Source: Gammaproteobacteria bacterium (GTDB taxonomy: Bacteria > Pseudomonadota > Gammaproteobacteria > Arenicellales > JAJDZL01). From it: 64,000 nucleotides of DNA. Made by a program: the position numbers and the translations under genes. The DNA lies in contig JAJEHQ010000044.1 of NCBI GenBank assembly GCA_022823625.1, positions 51,089 to 115,088 on the forward strand, read 5' to 3'. Shown here piece by piece: positions 17,544 to 29,857 of the stretch; the stretch's first letter is position 1; the number at the start of each line of letters is the position of its first letter. Below the pieces are notes generated by a model, which saw nothing but the letters and a program-made list of their open reading frames with translations, had not been told where the DNA came from and searched no databases.

Positions 17544-18406
17544 TGAACAAAACGATCAAACAAGGTGCCTGGCTGTTTGTTATTCCGGTTGTTGTACTGG
17601 TGGCTTTCAATGCCTTAATCCCGCTCATGACCGTCGTCAATTACTCGATGCAGGAAACATTTGGGGATAACGTTTTTTTCTGGGAAGGCCTCAGATGGTT
17701 CGAGCAAGTGCTAAATTCGGAGCGATTTCATGATTCATTCGTTCGCCAGATTACTTTTACTGCGATCATCCTGTTGATCGAAGTGCCACTGGGTATAGCG
17801 ATTGCGTTGTGTATGCCGAGAAAGGGATTCTGGGTCTCAGTATGCCTGGTGCTGATGGCATTGCCGCTACTAATTCCCTGGAACGTGGTTGGTGCAATGT
17901 GGAATATCTTCGCTCTCCCGGATATCGGTTTGTTAGGCTATACCATCAATGCAATTGGCATTGAATACAACTTTACTCGACAGCCGTTTGCAGCCTGGTT
18001 TACAACCATATTGATGGATGTGTGGCACTGGACATCTCTTGTCGTCCTACTGGCGTATGCTGGACTTAGCGCCATACCAGACGCGTACTATCAGGCTGCC
18101 AAGATCGACGGCGCGTCAAGATGGGCAGTGTTTATTTGGATACAACTGCCCAAGATGAAGCGAGTTTTAACCATTGCCATTCTGCTTCGATTCATGGACA
18201 GTTTCATGATTTATACCGAACCGTTTGTGCTGACGGGCGGTGGGCCTGGCAATACGACTACCTTCCTATCAATTGACTTGGTCAAACTCGCACTCGGACA
18301 GTTTGATCTGGGGCCTGCAGCAGCGATGTCGCTGATTTATTTCTTCATCGTTTTGCTAATCTGCTGGGTGTTCTACACCTTAATGATGAAAAATGAGCAA
18401 CAGTAG
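17543..18406 (+). CDS. glpP: Glycerol ABC transporter permease
   Basis: Inner-membrane permease of 287 residues, MalF/UgpA type, with about six membrane helices; the first is WLFVIPVVVLVAFNALIPL. The EAA coupling loop is YYQAAKIDGASRWAVFIWI, and the following FVLTGGGPGNTT stretch is typical of the sugar/glycerol permease group. The ATG at 17543 overlaps the glpT stop in TGATG, pointing to translational coupling. Forms the channel with GlpQ. Confidence 0.92.
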   Translation: MNKTIKQGAWLFVIPVVVLVAFNALIPLMTVVNYSMQETFGDNVFFWEGLRWFEQVLNSERFHDSFVRQITFTAIILLIEVPLGIAIALCMPRKGFWVSVCLVLMALPLLIPWNVVGAMWNIFALPDIGLLGYTINAIGIEYNFTRQPFAAWFTTILMDVWHWTSLVVLLAYAGLSAIPDAYYQAAKIDGASRWAVFIWIQLPKMKRVLTIAILLRFMDSFMIYTEPFVLTGGGPGNTTTFLSIDLVKLALGQFDLGPAAAMSLIYFFIVLLICWVFYTLMMKNEQQ

Positions 18407-19220
18407 AAAGTTATCAAGAGTTCCAGTGAGCCGGTGGCTGGTACCGACGCTCTATATCGTCTTTCTGCTGCTGCCAATCTACTGGCTGCTCAACATGTCG
18501 TTCAAGACTACCAACGAAATCTTGGGTACCTTTGCGTTAATCCCACTGGAGTTTACGCTGGACAACTACATCAAGATTTTTACAGATCCCGCCTGGTACC
18601 GGGGATACATCAATTCAATTCTCTACGTCGTGATCAACACGGTAATTTCGGTATCGTTCGCGCTACCCGCTGCTTATGCATTTTCAAGATATCGATTTCT
18701 AGGTGACAAACACCTGTTCTTTTGGCTGTTGACCAACCGTATGGCGCCACCAGCAGTTTTCGCTCTGCCTTTCTTCCAGCTATACGCTGCAATTGACCTA
18801 TTCGATACCCACATTGCCGTGGCTCTGGCACACTGCCTTTTCAACATCCCGCTGGCAGTCTGGATTCTTGAAGGCTTTATGTCAGGTGTGCCAAAGCAGC
18901 TAGATGAAATGGCGTACATCGATGGTTATTCATTCCCTCGATTTTTCGTCAAGATATTCATGCCGGCGGTCGCATCAGGTATTGGTGTTGCAGCGTTTTT
19001 CTGTTTTATGTATTCCTGGGTGGAAATGCTGCTGTCAAAAACACTAACCTCGGTGGCCGCCAAATCAATCGCTGCAACGATGACGCGAACCGCGAGTACA
19101 GCAGGATACGAGTTGGGGCTGCTGGCCGCAGCTGGCGCACTAACCATCATACCCGGGGCAATTGTCATCTACTTTGTCAGAAACTACATCGCAAGGGGCT
19201 TCTCCCTGGGACGGGTATAG
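18393..19220 (+). CDS. glpQ: Glycerol ABC transporter permease
   Basis: Second inner-membrane permease, 275 residues, MalG/UgpE type. About six membrane helices, first at WLVPTLYIVFLLLPIYWLL; the EAA loop is LDEMAYIDGYSFPRFFVKI and docks on the ATPases. Its start lies 14 bases inside glpP. Name follows the Rhizobium glycerol transporter; it is unrelated to the glycerophosphodiesterase also called GlpQ. Confidence 0.92.
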   Translation: MSNSRKLSRVPVSRWLVPTLYIVFLLLPIYWLLNMSFKTTNEILGTFALIPLEFTLDNYIKIFTDPAWYRGYINSILYVVINTVISVSFALPAAYAFSRYRFLGDKHLFFWLLTNRMAPPAVFALPFFQLYAAIDLFDTHIAVALAHCLFNIPLAVWILEGFMSGVPKQLDEMAYIDGYSFPRFFVKIFMPAVASGIGVAAFFCFMYSWVEMLLSKTLTSVAAKSIAATMTRTASTAGYELGLLAAAGALTIIPGAIVIYFVRNYIARGFSLGRV

Positions 19221-19224
19221 ACAG

Positions 19225-19509
19225 ATGCTGGACCTTTCCTGGATGGCATGGACATGGCCGACTGCCGCATTCTTCGTCTTCATATTGCTTTGCATTGTGT
19301 CAATGGGCGTTTGGGAGAAGTTCAGTCCTGGCGGTGCGCCAAGACGCGGAGTATTCGGCTTGGAAACGACCCGCGGTGATCGACTGTTCATCAGTCTACT
19401 TGGCAGCATCTTTATTTTTCTCGGGTGGCTTTGGGTATTTTCTACACCGCTTTGGGGGGCACTAATTCTATCCATCATTTGGACAATTTTTGTTTTCACG
19501 CGCGTCTGA
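19225..19509 (+). CDS. glpU: Small membrane protein of the glycerol locus (DUF2160-like)
   Basis: A 94-residue protein with two hydrophobic segments at residues about 7-29 and 52-90 and a short cytoplasmic-like loop rich in Arg and Gly between them (KFSPGGAPRRGVFGLETTRG). This matches the small DUF2160 protein that accompanies glycerol ABC transporters (GlpU in Rhizobium), whose role is not established. The ATG at 19225 follows the glpQ stop by four bases. An upstream in-frame start inside glpQ would add 21 residues without the family N-terminus. Confidence 0.82.
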   Translation: MLDLSWMAWTWPTAAFFVFILLCIVSMGVWEKFSPGGAPRRGVFGLETTRGDRLFISLLGSIFIFLGWLWVFSTPLWGALILSIIWTIFVFTRV

Positions 19510-19545
19510 CGCTACATGAATTCAAGATTGGTCAGGTGACACGCG

Positions 19546-21114
19546 ATGGGCGGTGAGATTAGCGAAAGCGAAGTATTCGATATTGTTGTTATCGGCGGTG
19601 GAATAAACGGCGCAGGCATCGCCCGAGACGCTGCCGGCAGAGGCCTCAAGGTACTATTGTGCGAAAAAGACGACTTTGGACAGCATACTTCATCCGCTAG
19701 CACAAAACTGATTCACGGCGGGCTTCGATACCTCGAAAATTACCATTTCAAGCTGGTCAGGAATAGTCTGCGCGAGCGCGAAGTTCTGCTGCGCAATTCG
19801 CCGCACATAATCTGGCCGCTTCGCTTTGTACTGCCTTACGATCAGTCAATCAGACCGCGCTGGATGATCCGGGCTGGTTTGTTCATTTATGATTCACTGG
19901 CGCCTATGAATCTCTTGGAGAGATCCAGACAGGTTGATCTCAGGCATCATGCAGCTGGCGTGTCGCTGCAAGCTGGATTGCGCTACGGATTTGAATATTC
20001 CGACTGCTGGGTGCAGGATTCAAGACTGGTCGTTCTTAACGTTGTAGATGCAGCAGCGGCCGGTGCCTGCGTGCTTAGCCGTACCAAATGCACCGACCTG
20101 AAACGAGAGAATGAATTTTGGTGGGTTACGCTGAAAAGTGAAAACGATGTCAGCCCCATTTCCGATGTTCGCCGAATTCGCGCTCGTGTGGTTGTCAATG
20201 CAACCGGTGCCTGGGTTGATTCGATCGCCAGAAATTTTCACACTGCCAATCCGAGTCAGACGAATCATTTGGTTCGCGGCAGTCATATTGTTGTACGTAA
20301 ATTGTTCGATCATCAATATGCCTACATATTTCAAAATCCGGATAGTCGAATTCTATTCTGCATTCCGTATGAGCGCGACTTTACGCTCATCGGAACTACC
20401 GAAGTAGCGGTTGACCAAATAACCGGCGAGAGCCAAATCACTGATTTTGAAATTGAATACCTTTGTAATGCCGTCAATCGCTACCTCAACCAAACCATCA
20501 CACCGCAGGATGTGATTTGGAGTTACAGCGGTATACGCGTACTCTGTGGAGAAAATTCCAGAGACACCAGTCAACTTTCCAGGGACTACTCAATAAAGAT
20601 CGATAATTCGTTAGCCCCAATCGTGTCAGTTTTCGGAGGAAAAATCACCACTTACCGGTTACTAGCCGAAGATGTGATGAGTCTGTTAAAAGATATTGAG
20701 GGTTTCGATAAGCCCGAGTGGACACACGACGCAAAATTGCCAGGTGGGGAATTGAACGGGTTAGACATTGCCGAATATGCAAAACACCTTGTTGAGAAGT
20801 ATAGTTGGCTACCACAAGGGCTGGCTTATCGGTTGGCCTGTCACTACGGGTCAAATACACATATGGTTTTGAAGAATTGTTTCAAAGTCTCCGATTTAGG
20901 GGAACAGTTTTCACCAGATCTCTACCAGGCCGAAGTAGACTATCTGTTACAACACGAATTCGCCAGAAGTGCCGAGGACATTGTGTGGCGACGTACCCGT
21001 CAAGGCATTCATATGGATACTGCCCGAATTAATCGGCTGAATGAATATATTGATTCGACATTGAACATCGGAAATATGAACGAGGTGGCTTTCAATGCAA
21101 GCCTACATACTTAG
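19546..21114 (+). CDS. glpD: Aerobic glycerol-3-phosphate dehydrogenase
   Basis: FAD-dependent enzyme of 522 residues that oxidises glycerol-3-phosphate to dihydroxyacetone phosphate and passes electrons to the quinone pool at the inner membrane. The FAD-binding motif is [19 protein letters not shown] (residues about 15-33), followed by the family sequence [12 protein letters not shown] and, later, [13 protein letters not shown] and [10 protein letters not shown]. Length is normal. It ends 20 bases inside glpK, so the two are co-translated; together they convert imported glycerol into a glycolytic intermediate. Confidence 0.95.
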   Translation: MGGEISESEVFDIVVIGGGINGAGIARDAAGRGLKVLLCEKDDFGQHTSSASTKLIHGGLRYLENYHFKLVRNSLREREVLLRNSPHIIWPLRFVLPYDQSIRPRWMIRAGLFIYDSLAPMNLLERSRQVDLRHHAAGVSLQAGLRYGFEYSDCWVQDSRLVVLNVVDAAAAGACVLSRTKCTDLKRENEFWWVTLKSENDVSPISDVRRIRARVVVNATGAWVDSIARNFHTANPSQTNHLVRGSHIVVRKLFDHQYAYIFQNPDSRILFCIPYERDFTLIGTTEVAVDQITGESQITDFEIEYLCNAVNRYLNQTITPQDVIWSYSGIRVLCGENSRDTSQLSRDYSIKIDNSLAPIVSVFGGKITTYRLLAEDVMSLLKDIEGFDKPEWTHDAKLPGGELNGLDIAEYAKHLVEKYSWLPQGLAYRLACHYGSNTHMVLKNCFKVSDLGEQFSPDLYQAEVDYLLQHEFARSAEDIVWRRTRQGIHMDTARINRLNEYIDSTLNIGNMNEVAFNASLHT

Positions 21115-22585
21115 CATCGACCAAGGTACAACGAGTTCCCGCGTTCTCCTAATTGATCAAGATGGTGCGGTACTCCATACCCGGCAACAGGAGTTCACCC
21201 AGTTTTTTCCCTATGACGGTTGGGTAGAGCACGATCCCAAAGAAATTTGGCAGACCACGTTGGCAGTGGCTCGCGAAGTACTCGACTATACCAACAGCCT
21301 TCCAGGCCAGGTTCAGGCAATTGGCATCACCAATCAGCGTGAAACAACCGTCGTCTGGGACCGCGCTACAGGTGAGCCTGTCTATAACGCTATCGTGTGG
21401 CAGGACCGACGCACAGCGAAGTTTTGCACCTCACTTAAGCAGAAAGGGCTGTCGCCAACCATCCAGACAAAAACTGGACTGCTGTTGGATCCATATTTTT
21501 CGGCAACAAAAATAGCATGGATACTTGATCATGCCGAAGGAGCCCGAAAGCGCGCTGAGCGGGGTGAATTGGCCTTTGGAACGATTGATACTTTTTTGAT
21601 CTGGCACCTGACTGGTGGAAAATCACACCGTACGGATGCAACAAACGCCTCTCGAACTATGCTGTTCGATATCAGAGAGCAACGGTGGGACTCGGAATTG
21701 CTAGAGATCTTTTCCGTTCCTGATAGCTGTTTGCCAGAAGTCCTGGACTGCGCGGCGGATTTTGGAACAACTGATGTTTCAGTACTGGGTAAGGAACTGC
21801 CAATTTGCGGTGTAGCAGGTGATCAGCAGGCCGCGTTGATTGGACAGGCGTGCTTTGAACCAGGAATGGTGAAGAGTACCTATGGGACAGGCTGCTTTCT
21901 CGTCATCAATACCGGTACCGAACTTGTGCGCTCGCAGCATCAAATGCTTTCAACCATCGGCTATCGTCTTTACGGCAATACCTGCTACGCAATGGAAGGC
22001 TCGATATTTGTTGCAGGTGCAGCCATGCAGTGGTTGCGCGATGAGTTAAATCTCATTGAAGATGCGGCTGACTCCGCGAATCTTGCCAGATCACTCAAAG
22101 ACAATAGTGGTGTCTATCTGGTTCCTGCTCTCACAGGACTGGGTGCCCCACATTGGCTTCCAGACGCTCGTGGTGCTGTATTCGGAATGACGAGAGATAC
22201 TGGTAAAGCGCAGATCACACGAGCAGCACTGGAATCCGTTGCCTATCAGACCGCGGACCTGCTAGACGCCATTCATTCGGATGGCAGTTCCATTAATCGA
22301 CTCAGGGTCGATGGTGGCATGGCGAACAATAACTGGTTTTGTCAGTTTCTAAGTAATGTGCTCGGTCTGCCCGTTGATCGACCATCAAACACCGAAACTA
22401 CTGCACTCGGTGCGGCTTACCTGGCGGGGCTACACAGCGGAATCTTTTCGTCTTTGGATTCCATTTCGAATCAATGGAAGTCCGATCGTAGCTTTGATGT
22501 TGAAATGGAATCAGCACAGCGCGATCAACTGTTGAAACGTTGGAGAAAAGCCGTCAGACTGGTCGCAGAATTTGCCGAAGGTTAA
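21095..22585 (+). CDS. glpK: Glycerol kinase
   Basis: FGGY-family kinase of 496 residues that phosphorylates glycerol with ATP. N-terminal ATP motif [15 protein letters not shown], the family region [24 protein letters not shown], and the C-terminal domain motifs [22 protein letters not shown] and the [13 protein letters not shown] region. Normal length. The start overlaps the end of glpD by 20 bases. The next gene, tadA, runs in the opposite direction 18 bases away, so glpK ends the operon. Confidence 0.96.
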   Translation: MQAYILSIDQGTTSSRVLLIDQDGAVLHTRQQEFTQFFPYDGWVEHDPKEIWQTTLAVAREVLDYTNSLPGQVQAIGITNQRETTVVWDRATGEPVYNAIVWQDRRTAKFCTSLKQKGLSPTIQTKTGLLLDPYFSATKIAWILDHAEGARKRAERGELAFGTIDTFLIWHLTGGKSHRTDATNASRTMLFDIREQRWDSELLEIFSVPDSCLPEVLDCAADFGTTDVSVLGKELPICGVAGDQQAALIGQACFEPGMVKSTYGTGCFLVINTGTELVRSQHQMLSTIGYRLYGNTCYAMEGSIFVAGAAMQWLRDELNLIEDAADSANLARSLKDNSGVYLVPALTGLGAPHWLPDARGAVFGMTRDTGKAQITRAALESVAYQTADLLDAIHSDGSSINRLRVDGGMANNNWFCQFLSNVLGLPVDRPSNTETTALGAAYLAGLHSGIFSSLDSISNQWKSDRSFDVEMESAQRDQLLKRWRKAVRLVAEFAEG

Positions 22586-22603
22586 AAGAATCCCGCAACT
22601 GAC

Positions 22604-23074
22604 TTATTCCTGTTTTGTGTCTCGTTTAGAGCTAAAGTAGTCCTTAAGAATTTCCGCACACTCTTGCTCCAGTACTCCGCTGATAACCGTGGACTGATGA
22701 TTCAGGGCAGGTTCGTTCAGAATATCGAACACTGATCCGGCGGCACCAGACTTAGGATCAGACGCGCCGAACACAACTGTTTCAATCCGGGCCTGAACAA
22801 TGGCGCCTGCACACATTGCACAAGGTTCAATGGTTACATACAGACTGGCACCGGGTAAACGGTGATTATTCTGGCAAGTGGAAGCCGACCTTAGCGCAAT
22901 GACTTCCGCATGGGCACTTGGGTCGCAGTCAATGATGGTTCGATTGTATCCCTCGCCAATGATCTGATTATTTAGAACAACGACTGCGCCAATCGGCACC
23001 TCATCTATGTGGTATGCAGCATTCGCGAGGCCAATGGCACTTCGCATCCAGCGCTCATGGTCAGTACGTTGCAA
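22604..23074 (-). CDS. tadA: tRNA adenosine(34) deaminase
   Basis: Zinc deaminase of 156 residues that converts A34 to inosine in the anticodon of tRNA-Arg. The zinc and catalytic site is complete: SAHAEVIAL (His55, Glu57) and EPCAMCAGA (Cys85, Cys88). The region EVPIGAVVV matches the TadA N-terminal strand. The start is the TTG at 23074, preceded by GGGAAG at good spacing; the next ATG would remove residues aligned in other TadA proteins. Lies just downstream of the PhyH-family gene in the same direction. Confidence 0.93.
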   Translation of the reverse strand: MQRTDHERWMRSAIGLANAAYHIDEVPIGAVVVLNNQIIGEGYNRTIIDCDPSAHAEVIALRSASTCQNNHRLPGASLYVTIEPCAMCAGAIVQARIETVVFGASDPKSGAAGSVFDILNEPALNHQSTVISGVLEQECAEILKDYFSSKRDTKQE

Positions 23075-23103
23075 TATGACTTCCCGTCATCATACTTCAG
23101 TCA

Positions 23104-24027
23104 TCAAATCTTTCTGTGGCTTGAATTTCTTCGCCACAGCACTGGAAACCAGTCCTCCCGCATTCGGTCACCATGCTTCAATCCGATATCTGAATATGGT
23201 GGAGAGGTCTCAATCTGTCTGTCACAGTAAAAGATGTCATCACCAAGCCAGCGAGTCGATATAGCTCGTCGTCTGCCAATCACTTCCCCATCTGTGGTTC
23301 CGTGCAATGTCTGAAAATGAAAAGCAATACAGTCACCGGGTTCCAGGTCCCAAACCAAAATTTCAAACTGATCGGGATTACCTTCAATGTCAGGGACTGC
23401 TTCCTGCACCTCGCCGTCTGTATCGAAATTTTCCCCATCCAAAAAGGAGACGGGATGGAATAATTTCCCCCATCGATGTGAACCCCGAACAAATCGGAGG
23501 GCAACTTCCGCGAGGGTTGAATCCAGGGCAACATACAGGCTTACGGATTGCTGGCCGTCGACGCAATAATATGGATGATCCTGATGCCATGGGGTTGCCT
23601 GCTGGGTACCCGGCTCTTTGCAAAACGCGTGATCGTGAAAAAACTGAACCTCGTTCGCATTCATTAACTGACCGGCAACTGAAGCTGCTGAGGAGCGAGT
23701 TACAAAATCAAAGTATTCAGGTATCAAAAGCCAGTTGCAGTAACTATCAAAATATTTTCCTGGCGCACCGGCAGGTGTGCTATCGCATGGAAACGCATAT
23801 TCTAAAGGAGACTCCATATTCTTATGCAGGCCTCCACGAAGTGTGTCAACCCAGTCTGAATAAAGACCTTTCATCAAAACCGCTCCATCTTCCTGAAAGC
23901 GGGAAATGACATCAGGTTCTACATCACTCTCAGGAATCAAATTTAGATTAATTTCGGGTAAGCCGCTTCCCTTCCAATCCACCGTGTCCAAGTTGGCGGC
24001 CATCACAGTATCCAAACTGCCTTCCAT
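23104..24027 (-). CDS. Phytanoyl-CoA dioxygenase (PhyH)-family Fe(II)/2-oxoglutarate oxygenase
   Basis: Cytoplasmic oxygenase of 307 residues that would hydroxylate a small molecule with 2-oxoglutarate, O2 and Fe(II). The iron facial triad is His148 and Asp150 in PWHQDHPYY with distal His242 in FQTLHGT, and the 2-oxoglutarate arginine is among RRRAIS at 252-254. The family includes ectoine hydroxylase and many secondary-metabolism enzymes; the substrate here cannot be assigned. A CAGGAG ribosome site precedes the ATG. Followed after 29 bases by tadA on the same strand. Confidence 0.88.
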   Translation of the reverse strand: MEGSLDTVMAANLDTVDWKGSGLPEINLNLIPESDVEPDVISRFQEDGAVLMKGLYSDWVDTLRGGLHKNMESPLEYAFPCDSTPAGAPGKYFDSYCNWLLIPEYFDFVTRSSAASVAGQLMNANEVQFFHDHAFCKEPGTQQATPWHQDHPYYCVDGQQSVSLYVALDSTLAEVALRFVRGSHRWGKLFHPVSFLDGENFDTDGEVQEAVPDIEGNPDQFEILVWDLEPGDCIAFHFQTLHGTTDGEVIGRRRAISTRWLGDDIFYCDRQIETSPPYSDIGLKHGDRMREDWFPVLWRRNSSHRKI

Positions 24028-24236
24028 TACTTACTCCTGATTTGGAATTAATTTCACTCAAATATGCTGCAGCTGCAATTCACTGCAACTTCGATTATAG
24101 ATTCGCGACCATTATCTGCTTCGACATCTTCTACCTGTATTCAATCTTACAAAAAACTCCCACAATGATTTTAACCAACCAGATTTCACAGGCGTGACAA
24201 GTGTCCGCAGCAGGAAATTCAAGTGCGTTTTCTCGG

Positions 24237-24242
24237 TATAAT
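24237..24242 (+). promoter_or_regulatory. parE: Candidate -10 box of the parE-parC promoter
   Basis: TATAAT consensus about 57 bases before the parE start, within a 270-base gap between divergent genes. No good -35 box stands 16-18 bases upstream, so the promoter assignment is tentative. Confidence 0.35.
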
Positions 24243-24277
24243 ATGTTTGTCCAAATTTGAAAGATTAATCGACCTAA

Positions 24278-26191
<1,914 letters not shown>

Positions 26192-26196
26192 CGCCA

Positions 26197-28449
26197 ATGG
26201 CTTCTGATCCGACCCAACTAGAACTATTCACGGCACCAAAGATTTCAGTTGAGGAGTTTGCCGAGAAGGCATACCTCGACTATTCCATGTATGTCATTCT
26301 TGACCGTGCTCTACCGCATATCTCTGATGGTTTGAAACCGGTACAGCGTCGCATCATCTATGCGATGTCGGAACTGGGATTGAGTGCGACAGCAAAGTTC
26401 AAAAAGTCGGCGCGGACTGTCGGTGACGTCATTGGCAAATTCCATCCGCATGGTGACAGCGCCGCTTATGAAGCAATGGTGCTCATGGCACAGCCGTTTT
26501 CCTATCGCTATCCCATTATTGATGGTCAAGGAAACTGGGGATCACCCGACGACCCTAAATCCTTTGCAGCCATGCGATACACGGAGTGCCGCTTTACACC
26601 ATACGCGCAGATGCTATTGAGCGAAATCTCCAGGGGCACCGTTAATTGGAATCCTAATTTCGATAGCACGCTTCAGGAGCCAGAGCGATTACCCGCTCAG
26701 CTGCCTAATATTCTGCTGAATGGATCTTCGGGTGTGGCCGTTGGCATGGCAACTGATATCCCTCCACACAATTTGATAGAAATTGCAGAAGCCTGTGTTG
26801 AACTGCTTCGAAAACCGAACATGAGCTTGGAAGAGCTGTGCGAAATCGTCAAAGGACCGGACTTTCCGACAGAAGCAGAAATCATTACATCAAAATCAGA
26901 ACTGCGCAATATCTATTCAACTGGAAACGGTACGATTCGGGCGCGCGCGGTCTGGCAAAAGGTCGGCAGCACAATCGTTGTGACAGCTATACCCTATCAG
27001 GTATCCGGTTCGAAAGTCATGGAGCAGATCGCAGTGCAGATGATTGCCAAAAAACTACCGCTAATTGTTGACCTTCGTGATGAGGGTGATGAAGAGAACC
27101 CGACGCGGCTGGTTTTTGAGTTAAAGAGCAAGCGGGTCGATTGCAATGCGCTCATGAGTCACCTTTTCGCGACAACCAATCTGGAACGAACTTACCGGGT
27201 TAACCTCAACGTCATTGGGCTGCATAATTTACCGCGAGTCTATGACCTTAAGCGCCTACTGACAGAATGGCTGAAATTCAGAAAAGATACTGTCACCAAA
27301 CGCATTGAAACCCGTCTCGAATTTTTAACTGATCGCCTGCACATTCTTGCAGGACTTCTCCTCGTATACGTAAATATTGACGATGTGATTCGCATCATTC
27401 GAGAAGAAGACAGCCCAAAATCGGTATTGATGGAGGCCTACCCACTGTCAGAACGTCAGGTTGAAGCGATACTGGATATTCGACTTCGCCAGCTTGCCAA
27501 GCTTGAAGAGATAAAAATCAACCAGGAACTTGACGAACTATCAAAAGAGCAGGTCGAGTTGCAGGTTATTCTAGATTCGCCTAGACGTTTGCGATCGTTG
27601 ATGATCGAAGAAATTCAAGCCGCTGCAGGAAAATTTAGCGATGCCCGCCGTTCCCCAATCATTAACGAGTTTGACACTGCGAAAGCATTTTCATCTGAAG
27701 ATTTGGTACCGGTCGAGCAGATAACCGTCATCCTTTCGAAGAGTGGCTGGGTCCGCTCCGCGAAAGGGCATGAAATCGATCCGGAATCATTGAACTACCG
27801 CGAGGGAGACAGATACTTCTTGAGTGCAAAAGGTCACTCAAATAACTTTTTGGTTTGTATGGATCACAGTGGACGCATGTACACGGTCCTTGCTCACAAA
27901 CTCCCCTCTGCTCGATCATACGGCGAACCTCTGACAACGATGATCAACCCTGCAGCCAATATTGAGTTTTCTGGGATTGTGCTGGGCAGCGAAGACAGCT
28001 ACTGTCTTCTGGCATCCACAGAGGGTAAGGGGTTTGTTTGTCAGATTAAGGATGCAATGACCAAGTCACGTTCTGGCAAAGCAGTGCTGACTGTGAAAAA
28101 AAATTACACACCACTGCCATGCCAAACGCTCAGCAGTTTGGATGACTGGGTTGCAGTTACAACAACCGAAGGCCGTTTGCTGATCTATCCAGTCAGCAGA
28201 CTCCCGGTGCGGAACAAGGGTCAAGGGGTTCAGCTCATCAAAATTCCTCCGCAAGCCAGAAAATCCGGTGAACAGGTTTGCGCAGTGAATATCTTGTCGG
28301 ACAAACAAATTTTGATAGTCCACTCTGGTCAGCGATTTTGCAAAGTTAAGCGACCAGATCGGAAGAAGTTCCTGGGTGAAAGAACCCAGCGCGGCACGCT
28401 TCTTCCAAAAGGCTTTCGTTCAGTCGACTTTGTTAGAGTCTCAGACTGA
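26197..28449 (+). CDS. parC: DNA topoisomerase IV subunit A
   Basis: DNA-cleaving subunit of topoisomerase IV, 750 residues. The catalytic tyrosine is Tyr128 in AAMRYTECR. The quinolone-determining region reads [14 protein letters not shown] with Ser88 and Glu92, the residues of quinolone-sensitive enzymes. The C-terminal part (from about 500) is the shorter beta-propeller domain of ParC and lacks the GyrA-box seen in gyrase. Co-transcribed with parE. Converges with the phosphohexomutase gene 13 bases beyond its stop. Confidence 0.95.
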   Translation: MASDPTQLELFTAPKISVEEFAEKAYLDYSMYVILDRALPHISDGLKPVQRRIIYAMSELGLSATAKFKKSARTVGDVIGKFHPHGDSAAYEAMVLMAQPFSYRYPIIDGQGNWGSPDDPKSFAAMRYTECRFTPYAQMLLSEISRGTVNWNPNFDSTLQEPERLPAQLPNILLNGSSGVAVGMATDIPPHNLIEIAEACVELLRKPNMSLEELCEIVKGPDFPTEAEIITSKSELRNIYSTGNGTIRARAVWQKVGSTIVVTAIPYQVSGSKVMEQIAVQMIAKKLPLIVDLRDEGDEENPTRLVFELKSKRVDCNALMSHLFATTNLERTYRVNLNVIGLHNLPRVYDLKRLLTEWLKFRKDTVTKRIETRLEFLTDRLHILAGLLLVYVNIDDVIRIIREEDSPKSVLMEAYPLSERQVEAILDIRLRQLAKLEEIKINQELDELSKEQVELQVILDSPRRLRSLMIEEIQAAAGKFSDARRSPIINEFDTAKAFSSEDLVPVEQITVILSKSGWVRSAKGHEIDPESLNYREGDRYFLSAKGHSNNFLVCMDHSGRMYTVLAHKLPSARSYGEPLTTMINPAANIEFSGIVLGSEDSYCLLASTEGKGFVCQIKDAMTKSRSGKAVLTVKKNYTPLPCQTLSSLDDWVAVTTTEGRLLIYPVSRLPVRNKGQGVQLIKIPPQARKSGEQVCAVNILSDKQILIVHSGQRFCKVKRPDRKKFLGERTQRGTLLPKGFRSVDFVRVSD

Positions 28450-28462
28450 ACGTTCGCCCAGC

Positions 28463-29851
28463 TCACTCTTCATCCATATCGATCAGCGTTCCAAGAACGT
28501 AGTAAAACTTTTCCCGTATTCGGGCCAGACCGGCCTCAGAGTCGGCATCAAATCTAAGCACAATCTCCGGTGCTGTATTGGATGCCCTGATGAGTCCAAA
28601 TCCGTCGTTGAAGTCTGCCCGTAAACCATCAATTGTGATAATTTCCGCATCCTCAAACTTGGCATGACTTCTGAATCGTTCGATCATAGTATGGGGATCA
28701 TGGCAATGAATTCTGATTTCTGGAGTATTGACTGAATCTGGCAGAGTGCGAAATATCTCGGTAGCACTTAACTCACTTCTGCCAAGCATTTCGCACAACC
28801 TCGCACTTGCGTAAATCCCGTCATCAAATCCAGGCCATCGATCATTGAAATATAGGTGCCCGCTCATCTCTCCACCAAAAATGGCGTCACATTCCAGCAT
28901 TTTTGCCCGAATGAGCGAGTGACCAGTTTTCCAGAGAATGGGTTTGCCACCCGCCTGGTCAATTTCTCGAGCCAGCGATCTTTGACATTTGACATCAAAA
29001 ACGACCTGCCGTCCTAGGTTAACAGACAGAATGTCTCTTGCAAACAATATCATCAGCCGATCTGGCCAGACAATTTCACCTAGTGGTGATACGGCTACCA
29101 GGCGATCACCATCTCCGTCGATTGCCAAACCAACATCGGCCTTTTCAGCAATCACCGCTGCAATCAAATCCTGAAGATTTTCTGGACGTGTAGGATCTGC
29201 CGAATGATTCGGAAATCTTCCATCAACCTCGCAATATAGTTCGATCACTTCGCAACCGATATCGCGAAGCACTTTGGGTGCGATTCCACCAGCGACGCCG
29301 TTTGCACAATCCAGTACAACTCTGACTGGAGCAGAAATTTGAATGTCACTGCTGACTGCTTGCCGATAGATATCGACAACCGACTGCTCCGATAATCTAC
29401 CGAGCGAGCCGGTCGGTAGATCATTCTTAGAGATACGCTGATAGAGCCGTTTAATCGCATCGCCGTAGAAAGGTTTGTTTGCGAGTGTCAATTTGATACC
29501 GTTGAACCGCGGCGGATTGTGGCTGGCGGTCACCATCAGCCCTGTCCCGGACGCTGAGTTGTGTGCCGCAAAATACAAGAGTGGAGTGGGAATCGTACCG
29601 AGATCGATTACATCCAGCCCGACACTACGCACACCATCAATTAGTGCAGACTTCAGCTCCGGACTTGAGAGCCGCGCATCACAGGCAACAAGCACGTCAC
29701 CTTCAATTTCATCCGCATACTCTGAACCGAATGCCTGGCCAATCAGGCGAATATTAGAGTGCGTCAGACTCTCGCCAGCCACCCCGCGAATGTCGTACGT
29801 TTTGAAAATGTCGGCTGGAACTGAAATTCCTGTATCGGAATTCAGCGGCAT
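28463..29851 (-). CDS. Phosphomannomutase/phosphoglucomutase
   Basis: Alpha-D-phosphohexomutase of 462 residues that interconverts hexose 1- and 6-phosphates for envelope sugar nucleotides; the AlgC/ManB type is the closest match. The phosphoserine loop is VTASHNPPRFNG, the Mg loop IDGDGDR, the sugar loop GGEMSGHLYF and the phosphate-binding loop IRASNTAPE, in the expected order. N-terminal IFKTYDIRG is typical. It starts six bases after lpd, so it is probably transcribed with the sucAB-lpd genes, an unusual partner for them. Mannose versus glucose preference cannot be decided. Confidence 0.92.
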   Translation of the reverse strand: MPLNSDTGISVPADIFKTYDIRGVAGESLTHSNIRLIGQAFGSEYADEIEGDVLVACDARLSSPELKSALIDGVRSVGLDVIDLGTIPTPLLYFAAHNSASGTGLMVTASHNPPRFNGIKLTLANKPFYGDAIKRLYQRISKNDLPTGSLGRLSEQSVVDIYRQAVSSDIQISAPVRVVLDCANGVAGGIAPKVLRDIGCEVIELYCEVDGRFPNHSADPTRPENLQDLIAAVIAEKADVGLAIDGDGDRLVAVSPLGEIVWPDRLMILFARDILSVNLGRQVVFDVKCQRSLAREIDQAGGKPILWKTGHSLIRAKMLECDAIFGGEMSGHLYFNDRWPGFDDGIYASARLCEMLGRSELSATEIFRTLPDSVNTPEIRIHCHDPHTMIERFRSHAKFEDAEIITIDGLRADFNDGFGLIRASNTAPEIVLRFDADSEAGLARIREKFYYVLGTLIDMDEE

Positions 29852-29857
29852 TAACCG

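Noticed and set aside
26197..28449. Possible gyrA instead of parC
   Set aside because: The length, missing GyrA-box, and coupling to a 630-residue ParE-type subunit all favour topoisomerase IV.
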